This document shows positions 15,481 through 24,090 of a DNA stretch of 64,000 bases, piece by piece (positions within the stretch are counted from its first letter, which is position 1; each line of letters begins with the position of its first letter). The DNA lies in NCBI RefSeq assembly GCF_050587365.1, contig NZ_JBOBFV010000004.1, positions 248,001-312,000 of the forward strand. Reading direction: 5' to 3'. Source of the stretch: Plantibacter auratus (lineage in GTDB: Bacteria; Actinomycetota; Actinomycetes; Actinomycetales; Microbacteriaceae). Under the pieces are notes generated by a model. The model had not been told where the DNA came from. It did not search any database and worked only from the letters and a program-made list of their open reading frames with translations. Made by a program: the position numbers and the translations under genes.

Positions 15481-16827
15481 TCAGCGGTCGAGCGTGACCA
15501 CGTCACTCAGGCCCGCGGTCGCGTCTGCGGCCAGAACCCCGTGACGCGCGAAATCGGCCCACATCTGACGCAGGAAGCGGCCACGACGGTCGACCTCGGC
15601 CCACGTCGCCGAGCCGATGAGCGCCGTCCGGCTCCACGACCGTTCGGTGCCGAGGAGCAGGGGCAGGTCCGTCACGTGCGACGCCCCGTAGGGACTGCCG
15701 GGCGGCGCCCAGCTGAGCTCGTACCGCGTGGCCCGACCGCCGGACGCCCGATGGCGTTCGACGAACTTCCGGGCGTCGCGCGTATAGGTCACGTGGGTGG
15801 TCGCGCCGACGAGCGCCCGCCGGATCGGATCACCGACGAGCGGCATCGAGGTCATACGGGCGAAAGCCGGGATGAGCGGCACGTACAGCCGGGTCTCCTC
15901 CGTCGTCGAGCCGATGAGCACGTCGATGCGCGAGGCGGCCTCCCGCCAGGCGGCGTCGCGGTCGGCCTCCGCCGGGAGCGGCGCGTGACCGTACTGGGTG
16001 CCGAACGCCATGCCGCCACGCAGTCCGAACCGTCGCGCCGCCCGCTCCACCTGCTCTTCGAGCGCGAGTAACTCGACCACCGGGGTGTCCCGCGTCGGGC
16101 TGCCGGCCGCCCGCATCATCGCGCTCGCCATCTTCGCCCGACCACTGCTGATGCCGAGCGGCGCGCTCTGGACGATGGCGCGCTGGAAGAGCCCCGCGGT
16201 GCCGTCGCTGATCATGAGGTGCGCGATCGCATCGCCGCCCGCCGACTGCCCGAAGAGCGTGACCGACCCCGGATCGCCACCGAACGCAGTGATGTGCTCG
16301 TGGACCCACCGGAGCGCGAGGACGAGGTCCAGCAGGCCGAGGTTCGCCGGCAGCGTCTCGCCGTCACCGAGGAAGCCGAGGATCCCGAGCCGGTACGTGA
16401 CCGACACCACGATGACCCGCTGCTCGACGACCAGGCTGATCGGATCGTAGACGTCGAGGTCGCCGGCGCCAGTGACGTAGGCCCCGCCGTGGATCCACAC
16501 CATCACCGGCAGCGACTCGTCCGGGCGCATGTCGGCAGGGACCGTGATCGAGAGCGCCTGACAGTCCTCCGAGTCGACCATCCCTTCACCGGCACCCTCG
16601 AGGACGGCCTCGAGCACCCGGGAGGAACGCTGCGGTGAGGCCGGCGCCCGCTCGAAGGCCCGGAATGGCACCGGATCGCCGTCGGCGCCGACGGGAAGAC
16701 CGGTCGGCACCGGCACCTCGAAGCGTCCCGCGCGGGCGTACGGGATACCGCGAGCCCGAATCACCGCCCCGTCGACCCGACCGAGGATCGTGCCGAGGGA
16801 GGTCTCGAAGCTGCGTGTGTCACTCAT
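15481..16827 (-). CDS. Type B carboxylesterase (para-nitrobenzyl esterase family)
   Basis: A 448-residue alpha/beta hydrolase. The hallmark EDCQALSITVP (family EDCLxLN), oxyanion loop MVWIHGGAYVTGAG and nucleophile elbow TLFGQSAGGDA (Ser near 185) are present, with an acid in the region of TTEETRLY and His in YGASHVTDLP near 376. No signal peptide, so it is likely cytoplasmic. It hydrolyses carboxyl esters; natural substrate unknown. TACCGT lies six bases before the ATG at 16827. Confidence 0.87.
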   Translation of the reverse strand: MSDTRSFETSLGTILGRVDGAVIRARGIPYARAGRFEVPVPTGLPVGADGDPVPFRAFERAPASPQRSSRVLEAVLEGAGEGMVDSEDCQALSITVPADMRPDESLPVMVWIHGGAYVTGAGDLDVYDPISLVVEQRVIVVSVTYRLGILGFLGDGETLPANLGLLDLVLALRWVHEHITAFGGDPGSVTLFGQSAGGDAIAHLMISDGTAGLFQRAIVQSAPLGISSGRAKMASAMMRAAGSPTRDTPVVELLALEEQVERAARRFGLRGGMAFGTQYGHAPLPAEADRDAAWREAASRIDVLIGSTTEETRLYVPLIPAFARMTSMPLVGDPIRRALVGATTHVTYTRDARKFVERHRASGGRATRYELSWAPPGSPYGASHVTDLPLLLGTERSWSRTALIGSATWAEVDRRGRFLRQMWADFARHGVLAADATAGLSDVVTLDR

Positions 16828-16833
16828 CGCTCC

Positions 16834-16839
16834 ACGGTA
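16834..16839 (-). promoter_or_regulatory. -10 box TACCGT of leaderless carboxylesterase gene
   Basis: TACCGT is separated from the ATG at 16827 by six bases. Confidence 0.5.
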
Positions 16840-16853
16840 TCCGCCGCTCCGGT

Positions 16854-16910
16854 TGAGTTGCCCGGAACCGTGCATATTTACGGTGAAAACGCACCGTTCC
16901 GGGCGACTCA
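16854..16910. terminator. 57-bp spaced palindrome after the NlpC/P60 gene
   Basis: Two 20-bp arms, TGAGTTGCCCGGAACCGTGC at 16854-16873 and its near inverse at 16891-16910, pair at 18 of 20 positions around a 17-base AT-rich loop. It follows the stop of the NlpC/P60 gene (minus strand) and probably terminates it before the esterase promoter. Confidence 0.7.
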
Positions 16911-16919
16911 GCGCTCGGC

Positions 16920-17849
16920 CTACGGGATGCGGATGTAGACCGGGTCACCCCAGATCGACAGACGGTGCTGCACGTAGCGACCCCAGTCGGGAGAGTCGTA
17001 CATGCCGCCCGCGCCGTCGTAGATCGCGATGTGACCTTCCGGCCAGTAGAGCAGGTCACCGGCGACGGCCTCCGACGCCGAGATCTGCACGCCCGACGCG
17101 GCCTGCGCACCGGCGCCGCGGGGCAGTGACACACCGAACGCCCCGAAGACGTACTGCACGTAGCCGTCGCAGGCGAAGCTGTCGGACGGGTCGTTGCCGT
17201 TGCCATAGGGGACGACGCCGACGAACTGCGCCGCGTAGGCGAGGATCGCCTCGCCGGATCGGGCGACGGCTGGAGCCGCGTAGGTTCGTCCCGCCGAAGC
17301 CGACGCGGACGACGAGGAGGCGGCGGATGCACTCGCGGCCGCCTCGGCTGCGGCAGCTGCAGCGGCGGCCGAGGCGGCGTCGACCTCCTCCTGGCTGGTT
17401 GCGCCGTAGCCGTCGCGCACGAAGGGCACATCGGCTGCGGTCGACGGCACGGAGTACGACACCGACTGCATCGTCGCTGCAGACGGGATCGCGCCACCGG
17501 TCGCCGCATCGACGTCGACGCCCGCTGCGGCCGCCGGCAGTGACACCGACACGAAGAGCCCGGTGGCGAGCGTCATCACGCCGAACGTGGCGAACGGCTT
17601 GGCGCGCTTCGCGAACGAGCTCTTGGCGCGTGGGACCGAGCGCCGCTTGGTGGGCACGAGGTCGATGTGACGTCGCTCCTCCTCGGCGGAGGCGGTCCAG
17701 CTGGCGTCCTCGAGTCGAGCCGCACGACGGGCGGCTCGTGGGCTGAGGGCCACGTGGCGGCCGCCGGTCCGGGTGGGTGTCGAGGGGGTCACGGCCGGAG
17801 TGTTCGGGTCGCGGCGCTCGAGGGCGCGCGCAGGGGTGGTGCTGGTCAT
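16920..17849 (-). CDS. NlpC/P60 (C40) cell-wall endopeptidase
   Basis: A 309-residue exported protein. Residues 1-83 are basic and Pro/Thr-rich, 86-108 form a hydrophobic export or anchor segment, 158-188 an Ala/Ser-rich linker, and about 195-309 the NlpC/P60 domain. The likely catalytic Cys227 is in SFACDGYVQYVF and His273 in EGHIAIYDG. These enzymes cut peptidoglycan stem peptides and act in cell separation. The long N-terminal cytoplasmic tail of about 85 residues is unusual for a simple secreted hydrolase. No ydaO riboswitch was recognised upstream. Confidence 0.87.
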   Translation of the reverse strand: MTSTTPARALERRDPNTPAVTPSTPTRTGGRHVALSPRAARRAARLEDASWTASAEEERRHIDLVPTKRRSVPRAKSSFAKRAKPFATFGVMTLATGLFVSVSLPAAAAGVDVDAATGGAIPSAATMQSVSYSVPSTAADVPFVRDGYGATSQEEVDAASAAAAAAAAEAAASASAASSSSASASAGRTYAAPAVARSGEAILAYAAQFVGVVPYGNGNDPSDSFACDGYVQYVFGAFGVSLPRGAGAQAASGVQISASEAVAGDLLYWPEGHIAIYDGAGGMYDSPDWGRYVQHRLSIWGDPVYIRIP

Positions 17850-18067
17850 GTACGGGGTACCGTCCTGGGTCTCGGTCGCGTCGGGGGCGCGCTCGGTTCA
17901 TGCTCGGTGGGTGCAGCATCGCCTCGGCAGAGCCGCCCCTCGATGACCGCGGTCGACCGGTTGCCCGATCCGAGGGAGGCGAAACGGCCACCCTACGTGG
18001 ACGTCCCTGAGAGGATCCTCCGCTTGGCGCGGCCTGTGGAGGACCGATGAAGCACGGATCGCCGATT

Positions 18068-18086
18068 TGCTAGCATCGTGCTAGCA
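18068..18086. promoter_or_regulatory. Twin TGCTAGCA operator of the FitAB-like operon
   Basis: Two copies of the self-palindrome TGCTAGCA (18068-18075 and 18079-18086) are spaced one helical turn apart, 25 bp before the antitoxin ATG. This arrangement is typical of ribbon-helix-helix antitoxin autoregulation. Confidence 0.7.
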
Positions 18087-18111
18087 CTCCACTCCCACGA
18101 GAGGTGACGAC

Positions 18112-18438
18112 ATGCCCACGGTGACCGTCCGGAATCTCGATGAGGACACGAAACGCGGTCTGCAACAGCTCGGCGCCTTGCACGGACGATCGATGGAGGC
18201 GGAGATCCGGGCGATCCTCGCTGCGGCCGTCAGGACGACGACGGCTGAGGATCTCCGCGCCGCCTCGGCCGCCGACAGCGACCGACCGGGGCTGGCGGAG
18301 CGTATCCATCAGCGCTTCGTCGACCTCCACCTCGACGGTGAACTCGTCATCGAACTGCCCGACCGCACCACGACCACCCGACCGAATCCGTTCGACGATG
18401 CCGCGAGCGCCGACGCGGACGACCCGGCCCCGAGGTGA
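18112..18438 (+). CDS. FitA-like ribbon-helix-helix antitoxin
   Basis: A 108-residue protein. Residues 1-40 (MPTVTVRNLDEDTKRGLQQL, then HGRSMEAEIRAIL) form the Arc/FitA-type ribbon-helix-helix DNA-binding domain; the acidic, Arg/Pro-containing C-terminal half should wrap the toxin. It is preceded by GAGAGG and by the twin TGCTAGCA operator, and its stop overlaps the toxin start (GTGA), a standard toxin-antitoxin layout that keeps antitoxin in excess. Confidence 0.88.
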   Translation: MPTVTVRNLDEDTKRGLQQLGALHGRSMEAEIRAILAAAVRTTTAEDLRAASAADSDRPGLAERIHQRFVDLHLDGELVIELPDRTTTTRPNPFDDAASADADDPAPR

Positions 18439-18866
18439 TCATCCTCGACACGAACGTCGTCTCCGAACTGTTCAGGCCACGGCCCGACCCCACGGTTGCC
18501 CGGTGGCTCGACCGGCAGGACGAGGCCGACCTCCACCTCACCGCGATGACCGCTGCCGAGCTCCTCGAAGGAGCCCTGCGCCTCCCTGCAGGCGCTCGCC
18601 GATCGGCGCTCGTCGGGGCCGTGGCGACCGTACTCGACGCCGACTTCGCAGGACGCGTCCTCCCCCTCTCTGCGGAAGCCGCGCTCGACTACGCGGAGCT
18701 CATGACGACGCGACGCCGCTCCGGCAACCCCATCGGACCTCAGGATGCGATCATCGCGGCCATCGCGAGATCCTCCGACGCCGCTCTCGCGACGCGGAAC
18801 ACGCGCGACTTCGCCGGTGTCGGCCTCCACCTCATCGACCCGTGGGTCCCCGACCACCTGGCATGA
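18435..18866 (+). CDS. FitB/VapC-like PIN-domain ribonuclease toxin
   Basis: A 143-residue PIN domain. The acidic metal-binding residues are visible: Asp5 in ILDTNVVSE, Glu near 42 in AAELLEGA, Asp near 104 in GPQDAIIAA and Asp near 124 in RNTRDF. It is expected to cleave RNA when free of antitoxin. It starts at GTG in a four-base overlap with the antitoxin gene. All key residues are present, so it is probably active. Confidence 0.9.
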   Translation: MIILDTNVVSELFRPRPDPTVARWLDRQDEADLHLTAMTAAELLEGALRLPAGARRSALVGAVATVLDADFAGRVLPLSAEAALDYAELMTTRRRSGNPIGPQDAIIAAIARSSDAALATRNTRDFAGVGLHLIDPWVPDHLA

Positions 18867-18884
18867 CGCAGGGCGGCACCCGCC

Positions 18885-19916
18885 TCAGGACGGGTCGACG
18901 CCGACCGTCGACTGCCGGACGACGAGTTCCGGCTGGAAGACGATCTGCTCGGGCACGCGTCGAGCGCCCGCGTCCGCCTCACGGAGCAGGAGCTCGACGG
19001 CGGTGTGGCCGATGAGTGCGCTCGGCTGACGGATCGATGACAGCGGGACGACAGCCGCCGACGCGAAGTCGATGTCGTCGTACCCGATCAGGGCGATGTC
19101 GTCCGGCACGCGCACCGAACCGAGCATGCTGAACGCCTGCAGGACCCCCATCGCGAGGAGGTCGTTGGCCGCGAACACCCCGTCGGGCCACTGGTCGCGA
19201 GGACGGTTCCGGATGGCCTCGCCCGCGGAACGGCCCTGCAGCACCGTCAACGCGGTGGTCTCCACGACCTCGAGGGTGACCTCGGCACCACCGGCCGCGG
19301 CTGCGTCGACCGCCTGACGCGCCCCGGCGAGCCGGTCGACGACCTGCCGGAGCGATGACGGACCACCCACGACCGCGATACGACGCCGACCGAGTCCGAT
19401 GAGGTGCTCGACCGCGAGCCGCCCGCCCGCGACGTCGTCGACGGCGACCGATGAGAAGCTCGTGTCATCGGTCTGCCGATCGACGAGGACCGTCGGCGTC
19501 CCGCGGTCGCGCAGCCGGCTGAGCCGGGTGAGGTCGTCGCCGAGCGGAGTGATGAGGACGCCGGCGACCCGCTGCTCCTCGAAGAGGTCGAGGTAGGCGC
19601 GCTCGCGGTCGATGCTCTCGTCGCTGTTTCCGAGCAGGACCGACCACCCCTCCGCATCGGCCCGGTCCTCGGCACCGCGGGCGACGTCGGTGAAGAACGG
19701 GTTGCCGACGTCGAGCACGACGAGGCCGACACTGCGGCTGCGGCCGGCCCGGAGCTGACGGGCCGCGTCGTTCCGCACGAAGCCGAGCTCGTCGATCGCC
19801 GCGTGGACGCGGTCGACGGTGACGGGCGAGACCTTCTCGGGGCGGTTCAGCACGTTGGAGACGGTCCCGACCGAGACGCCGGCTCTCGCCGCGACGTCCT
19901 TCACGCTCGCGCTCAC
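18885..19916 (-). CDS. LacI family transcriptional regulator (target unknown)
   Basis: A 343-residue regulator. Residues 4-25 (VKDVAARAGVSVGTVSNVLN) form the LacI helix-turn-helix, followed by the hinge RNDAARQLRAGRSRSVGLVV and a periplasmic-binding-protein-like sensor domain with VFAANDLLAMGVLQ and ALIGYDDIDFA. The ligand is probably a sugar or derivative. It has no sugar genes beside it and no TGAATCGATTCA-type site nearby, so its regulon lies elsewhere. The start is GTG at 19916; a second GTG four codons in would also fit the family start. Confidence 0.87.
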   Translation of the reverse strand: MSASVKDVAARAGVSVGTVSNVLNRPEKVSPVTVDRVHAAIDELGFVRNDAARQLRAGRSRSVGLVVLDVGNPFFTDVARGAEDRADAEGWSVLLGNSDESIDRERAYLDLFEEQRVAGVLITPLGDDLTRLSRLRDRGTPTVLVDRQTDDTSFSSVAVDDVAGGRLAVEHLIGLGRRRIAVVGGPSSLRQVVDRLAGARQAVDAAAAGGAEVTLEVVETTALTVLQGRSAGEAIRNRPRDQWPDGVFAANDLLAMGVLQAFSMLGSVRVPDDIALIGYDDIDFASAAVVPLSSIRQPSALIGHTAVELLLREADAGARRVPEQIVFQPELVVRQSTVGVDPS

Positions 19917-20024
19917 AGCTCCCCTTCGCCTGTCAGACCCGCCAGACGACGCCGGACGGGCTGGCTCATTGTTGCATGCAGCGCCTTCGTGCGCCCGTGC
20001 AGCCCGCTGTCACCCGATCGTCTC

Positions 20025-20099
20025 CGTCCCCAACTCAGGACTCCCCCGGCGCGCCGCACCCACCCCAACCCGACACACCGGGCGACTCCTGAGAACGGG
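20025..20099. repeat. 75-bp CTCAGGA palindrome, tandem copy 1
   Basis: Begins CGTCCCCAACTCAGGACT and ends GCGACTCCTGAGAACGGG, giving paired arms around a GC-rich interior. An almost identical 75-bp copy follows at 90-bp period. The 20-bp right edge is the same in both copies. Confidence 0.75.
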
Positions 20100-20114
20100 C
20101 CATCCACCCGCCGC

Positions 20115-20189
20115 CGTCCCCAACTCAGGAGTTCCCGGGCGCGGCGGCCCCGCCCGACCCCGACACACCGGGCGACTCCTGAGAACGGG
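20115..20189. repeat. 75-bp CTCAGGA palindrome, tandem copy 2
   Basis: Second copy of the element at 20025-20099; arms and length are conserved while the interior has diverged. It lies eight bases after the 3' end of the histidine kinase gene (minus strand), in terminator position. Confidence 0.75.
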
Positions 20190-20196
20190 GCGACGA

Positions 20197-21630
20197 TCAG
20201 GCGGGATCGACCGGCAGGGCCGACGCGGCGGGCAGGGTGACGACGACCTCGAGACCGTGGCCGGGTCGGTTGTGCAGCACGATCGCCCCACCCGCGTTGC
20301 GCGCGATGGCGGCGACGATCGCGAGCCCGAGCCCGGAACCGTGCCCGGAGGACCGCGTCGCGTCCGACCGGCTGAACCGCTCGAGCGCCCGCGGTTCGAA
20401 GGCCGGGTCGAGTCCTCCGGCGTTGTCCGACACCCGGAGCGTGAGCTGACCGCCGTCGTCGTCGAGCATCACCGACACCCGGCGCGGAGCGCCCCCGCGC
20501 TCGGTGAAGGCCTGCAGCGCGTTCCCCGCGAGGTTGTCGACGACCCGACCGACATCGTCGGCGCGCACGGCGTACACCGCCGCACCCTCCCCCGGCCCGC
20601 TCTCAGCGATCGCGCTCACGTACTCGACCTCGATCCCGGCCAGCGCGTCGTCCGACGCGACCCGGAACCGCGCGCGCTCGACCGCCTCGAGCACGTCGGC
20701 CTCCAACCTGGCCGCGCTCGTCCGCTCCTCCGGCGTCGCCGCCTCGATGCGGGACAGCTCGAGCAGTGAGGTGACGAGCGCCGACAGCCGCGTCGCACTG
20801 CGCTCCGCCCCCTCGATGTCGGCGAGCAGTTGCTCACGCGACGAGTCCTCGAGGCGCGCGAGTTCGAGCTGGGTGCGGAGGATCGCGAGCGGCGTGCGGA
20901 GCTCGTGACTCGCGTCGGACACGAGCTGCCGTTCGCGGTCCGCCGAGGCCCGCAGCCGCTCGATCAGGTCGTTGAGGGTGATCGCGAGCTGTGCGATCTC
21001 GTCGTCCGCACGGCCGACCGGCAGCACCTCGTCCGTCGACCGTTCGCTGAGGCTCTGCGCGCTCACCCGGAGCCTGGTGACGGGCCGGAGCGACACCGTC
21101 GTCAGGATCCACCCGCCGGCCGCCACACCGAGGACGAGGAGCGCGAAGGACCCGACGAGGAGGAGGCGCATCTGGACGAGGACGGTCGTCTCCTCGGCCT
21201 CGTCGCGTCCGGCGATGACGTACCAGGTGTCGCCACCGACGGTCACGGGCTGTGACAACAGGATGTACGTGGCGGAACCGGCGTCGACGGTCGTGACGTC
21301 CCGCGTCGCGGCGAGCGCCGAAAGTTGCGCGGCGAGCGTCGTCGGCAGGCTGAAGACCGGGATGGAGCCGTCGGGGGCGATGACCGCGATACGGGTGCCG
21401 AGGCCGGGCCCCTGGAGCGGGTCGTCGGGTCTCGCCTGCAGCGCGAACACGTATTGTGCGCCGTCACTGCGGAGCGCCTGGACGGTGCCGTCGCGGACGA
21501 TGCGCTCCAGCTGGGCGTTGATCGCGAGCCCGGCGAAGAGCGACACGACGACGGCGATGAGCAGACTGCCCCCGGCGATCCGCGTGCGGATGCCGTGGTG
21601 CCGCGTCGACCGGCGACGGTCCGACGACAC
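20197..21630 (-). CDS. Sensor histidine kinase
   Basis: A 477-residue membrane kinase. One TM segment lies near 20-42 and another near 152-176, with an extracytoplasmic sensor region of about 110 residues between them, then HAMP (about 178-230), dimerisation domain with His near 241 in SDASHELRTPLA, and the HATPase region with NLAGNALQAF, SDNAGGLDP and GHGSGLGLAIV. It phosphorylates the response regulator encoded four bases upstream. The signal is unknown. Confidence 0.92.
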   Translation of the reverse strand: MSSDRRRSTRHHGIRTRIAGGSLLIAVVVSLFAGLAINAQLERIVRDGTVQALRSDGAQYVFALQARPDDPLQGPGLGTRIAVIAPDGSIPVFSLPTTLAAQLSALAATRDVTTVDAGSATYILLSQPVTVGGDTWYVIAGRDEAEETTVLVQMRLLLVGSFALLVLGVAAGGWILTTVSLRPVTRLRVSAQSLSERSTDEVLPVGRADDEIAQLAITLNDLIERLRASADRERQLVSDASHELRTPLAILRTQLELARLEDSSREQLLADIEGAERSATRLSALVTSLLELSRIEAATPEERTSAARLEADVLEAVERARFRVASDDALAGIEVEYVSAIAESGPGEGAAVYAVRADDVGRVVDNLAGNALQAFTERGGAPRRVSVMLDDDGGQLTLRVSDNAGGLDPAFEPRALERFSRSDATRSSGHGSGLGLAIVAAIARNAGGAIVLHNRPGHGLEVVVTLPAASALPVDPA

Positions 21631-21634
21631 GCCC

Positions 21635-22339
21635 TCAGCTCCCTGCGGCGACGAGCGAGAACCCCACGCCGCGGCTCGTCACGATGCGGACGCCCGCCTC
21701 CGCCAGGTCGAGTTTGCGACGGAGGCGGCTGATGTACTGGTCGACGACGTTCGGGTCGATGTTGTCGAAGGTCTCCCAGACCTCCCGCAGCATGGCCGCC
21801 CGCGAGACGACGACGCCCGGATCGGTCGCGAGCACCCGGAGGACGTCGAACTCGGTCCCGCTCAGCGGCACGTCGTGGTCACCGACGCGCGCGCGGTGCC
21901 GGTGCAGGTCGAGCGTCAACCCACCGACCTCCAAGCGGGGCTGCACGGTGAGCGCGTCCCGCCGCCGGACCGCGCGGATCCGGGCGGCGAGCTCGGCGAA
22001 GGCGAACGGCTTGATCATGTAGTCGTCGGCTCCGGCGTCGAGCCCACGGACCCGGTCGTCCACGGCGTCGCGCGCCGTGAGCAGGATCACCGCGAGCGTC
22101 GGGTCGAGGCCTTTGAGCTCGCGGCAGACGGCGAATCCGGAGAGCCCGGGGAGCATGACGTCGACCACCGCGACCTGGAAGCCCGCGTCGCCACCGGACA
22201 CCGGCGCGATCGCCTGCCGCGCGAGGTCCAGCGCGGTCGGGCCGTCGAACGCCGTCGTCACGTCGTGGCCGTCCGACCCGAGACCGCGGGACAGGAGGCC
22301 AGCCATCTCGCGTTCGTCATCGACGACGAGGATCCGCAC
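21635..22339 (-). CDS. OmpR/PhoB-family response regulator
   Basis: A 234-residue two-domain regulator: receiver domain 1-120 with acidic pocket D7-D8, phospho-acceptor Asp60 in VVDVMLPG and Lys near 109 in MIKPFAF, then a C-terminal winged helix with LSGTEFDVLRVLA and YISRLRRKL. I chose the GTG at 22339 because AGGAGG lies six bases before it and the protein then begins MRILVVDDE. It is cotranscribed with the histidine kinase downstream. Confidence 0.92.
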   Translation of the reverse strand: MRILVVDDEREMAGLLSRGLGSDGHDVTTAFDGPTALDLARQAIAPVSGGDAGFQVAVVDVMLPGLSGFAVCRELKGLDPTLAVILLTARDAVDDRVRGLDAGADDYMIKPFAFAELAARIRAVRRRDALTVQPRLEVGGLTLDLHRHRARVGDHDVPLSGTEFDVLRVLATDPGVVVSRAAMLREVWETFDNIDPNVVDQYISRLRRKLDLAEAGVRIVTSRGVGFSLVAAGS

Positions 22340-22455
22340 GGTCGTCCTCCTTCGCCATCGAGCATCCACAGCCTAGGCGAGCCGACCGGGGCGCCGTTTC
22401 TGAAGGTCCTGTCAGGAACGACCGCTTCGCCTTGCCGCCCGCGATCCGACGGCCA

Positions 22456-22490
22456 TACAGTGCAGGTGCTCCCGACCCTGAATCGATTCA
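22456..22490 (+). promoter_or_regulatory. rhaT promoter with TGAATCGATTCA operator
   Basis: TACAGT at 22456-22461 is a good -10 box. The perfect 12-bp palindrome TGAATCGATTCA at 22479-22490 lies about ten bases downstream of the expected start point and 46 bp before the rhaT ATG, so a bound LacI-type repressor would block transcription. The same palindrome precedes rhaM, and close variants precede rhaI and the lldD operon. Confidence 0.75.
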
Positions 22491-22536
22491 CATCCCGCCG
22501 GGAGCGAGCCCCTCACCGTGGAGGAACGGACCCTCA

Positions 22537-24090
22537 ATGACGATCGACCATCCAGCGCAACCGGCGCGCACCGAACCTGCCGGGCGCAGCGCCCAGCCGG
22601 CGCTCTCCCTCATCGGAGCCGCCAAGACCTTCGGCCCCGTCGTCGCCCTGGCCGACGGCACCATCCAGATCGAGGCCGGCGAGATCCACGCGCTCGTCGG
22701 CGAGAACGGCGCCGGGAAGTCCACGCTCGTGAAGATCCTCGCCGGGCTCTACACCCCAGATGCCGGCGACTTCGCCCTCGCCGGGAAGCCCGTCGCCTTC
22801 CGCGGTGTCGCCGACAGCAAGGCCGCGGGCATCTCCGTGATCTACCAGGAGCCGACCCTGTTCCCCGACCTCACCGTCGCCGAGAACATCTTCATCGGCC
22901 GCCAGCCGAAGAACGGCCTCGGACTCATCAGCACTGGCGCCATGCGGAAGGCCGCCCGCGCCCTGTTCGACCGCCTCGGCGTCCAGATCGACCCCGACCG
23001 CGTCGCCGAGGGCCTGTCGATCGCCGACCAGCAGATCATCGAGATCGCGAAGGCCATCTCGCTCGACGCCAAGGTCCTCATCATGGACGAACCGACCGCC
23101 GCGCTCTCCGGCGTCGAGGTCGACCGCCTCTTCCAGGTCGCCCGCTCCCTGCGCGACGCGGGCGCCGGCATCATGTTCATCTCCCACCGCTTCGAGGAGG
23201 TCTTCGCGCTGTGCGACCGCATCACGGTCATGCGCGACGGCCGCTACATCGCCACGCACGTCACGAACGAGACCTCCGTCGACGCGATCGTCCGGCAGAT
23301 GGTCGGTCGCGACATCGCCGCCCTCTTCCCCAAGCAGGACGCCGAGATCGGCGACGCGGTCCTCACCGTCGACGGGCTGTCGCGCGCCGGCGTCTTCTCC
23401 GACATCTCGTTCACGGTGCGCTCGGGTGAGATCGTCGCCCTCGCGGGACTCGTCGGCGCCGGGCGCACCGAGGTCGCCCGCGCCGTCTTCGGCATCGACC
23501 CCTACGACACCGGACGCGTCACGCTCGACGGCAAGCCGGTGAAGGCCGGCGACCCGCAGGCCGCGATCGACGCCGGCATGGGCTTCGTCCCGGAGGACCG
23601 TCGCAAGCAGGGTCTCGTGATGGACCTGTCGGTCGCCCGCAACGCGACCCTCACCCTCCGCCACCGGCTCGCGCGGTTCGGGATCATCTCCGGCCGCCGC
23701 GAACGCGAGGCGGCCGAGGAGTGGTCGGCCCGCCTCCAGGTGAAGACCGGCTCCCAGGAGTACGCGGTCTCCACCCTCTCCGGCGGCAACCAGCAGAAGG
23801 TCGTCCTCGCGAAGTGGCTCGCCACCGAGCCGACCTTCCTCATCGTCGACGAGCCCACCCGCGGCATCGACGTCGGCACGAAGAGCGAGGTGCACCGCCT
23901 CATCTCCGAACTCGCCGGCCGCGGCATCGCGATCCTCATGATCTCCTCCGAACTGCCCGAGGTCCTCGGCATGGCCGACCGCGTCCTCGTCATGCACGAG
24001 GGCCGGATCACCGCCGAGCTCACCCGCGAAGAAGCGACCCCGGAGACCGTGATGCACGCGGCCACCGGTTCCCTGGAAGGCGCACGATGA
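22537..24090 (+). CDS. rhaT: Sugar ABC importer ATP-binding protein, probable rhamnose system
   Basis: A 517-residue double ABC protein of the ribose/rhamnose class. The first half has Walker A GENGAGKST near 56, LSIADQQ near 161 and Walker B LIMDEP; the second has a degenerate Walker A (GLVGAGRTE near 304), LSGGNQQK near 414 and LIVDEPTRG. It energises uptake through the two permeases that follow. The stop overlaps the next start (ATGA). Rhamnose specificity is inferred from the shared operator and from rhaI, rhaB, rhaEW and rhaM in the same region. Confidence 0.85.
   Translation: MTIDHPAQPARTEPAGRSAQPALSLIGAAKTFGPVVALADGTIQIEAGEIHALVGENGAGKSTLVKILAGLYTPDAGDFALAGKPVAFRGVADSKAAGISVIYQEPTLFPDLTVAENIFIGRQPKNGLGLISTGAMRKAARALFDRLGVQIDPDRVAEGLSIADQQIIEIAKAISLDAKVLIMDEPTAALSGVEVDRLFQVARSLRDAGAGIMFISHRFEEVFALCDRITVMRDGRYIATHVTNETSVDAIVRQMVGRDIAALFPKQDAEIGDAVLTVDGLSRAGVFSDISFTVRSGEIVALAGLVGAGRTEVARAVFGIDPYDTGRVTLDGKPVKAGDPQAAIDAGMGFVPEDRRKQGLVMDLSVARNATLTLRHRLARFGIISGRREREAAEEWSARLQVKTGSQEYAVSTLSGGNQQKVVLAKWLATEPTFLIVDEPTRGIDVGTKSEVHRLISELAGRGIAILMISSELPEVLGMADRVLVMHEGRITAELTREEATPETVMHAATGSLEGAR

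Noticed and set aside
17850..18060. Possible ydaO (c-di-AMP) riboswitch before the NlpC/P60 gene
   Set aside because: Actinobacterial NlpC/P60 genes often have one, but I could not find the conserved core segments in the 210-bp region.
18885..19916. This LacI gene as the rhamnose repressor
   Set aside because: It lies outside the locus with no operator match nearby, whereas the LacI gene at 29025 sits inside the locus.
23721..24086. Upstream extension of the first rhamnose permease within the rhaT gene
   Set aside because: The extra residues are Arg/Pro/His-rich frame-shifted shadow of rhaT; the ATGA-coupled start at 24087 gives the normal permease N-terminus.
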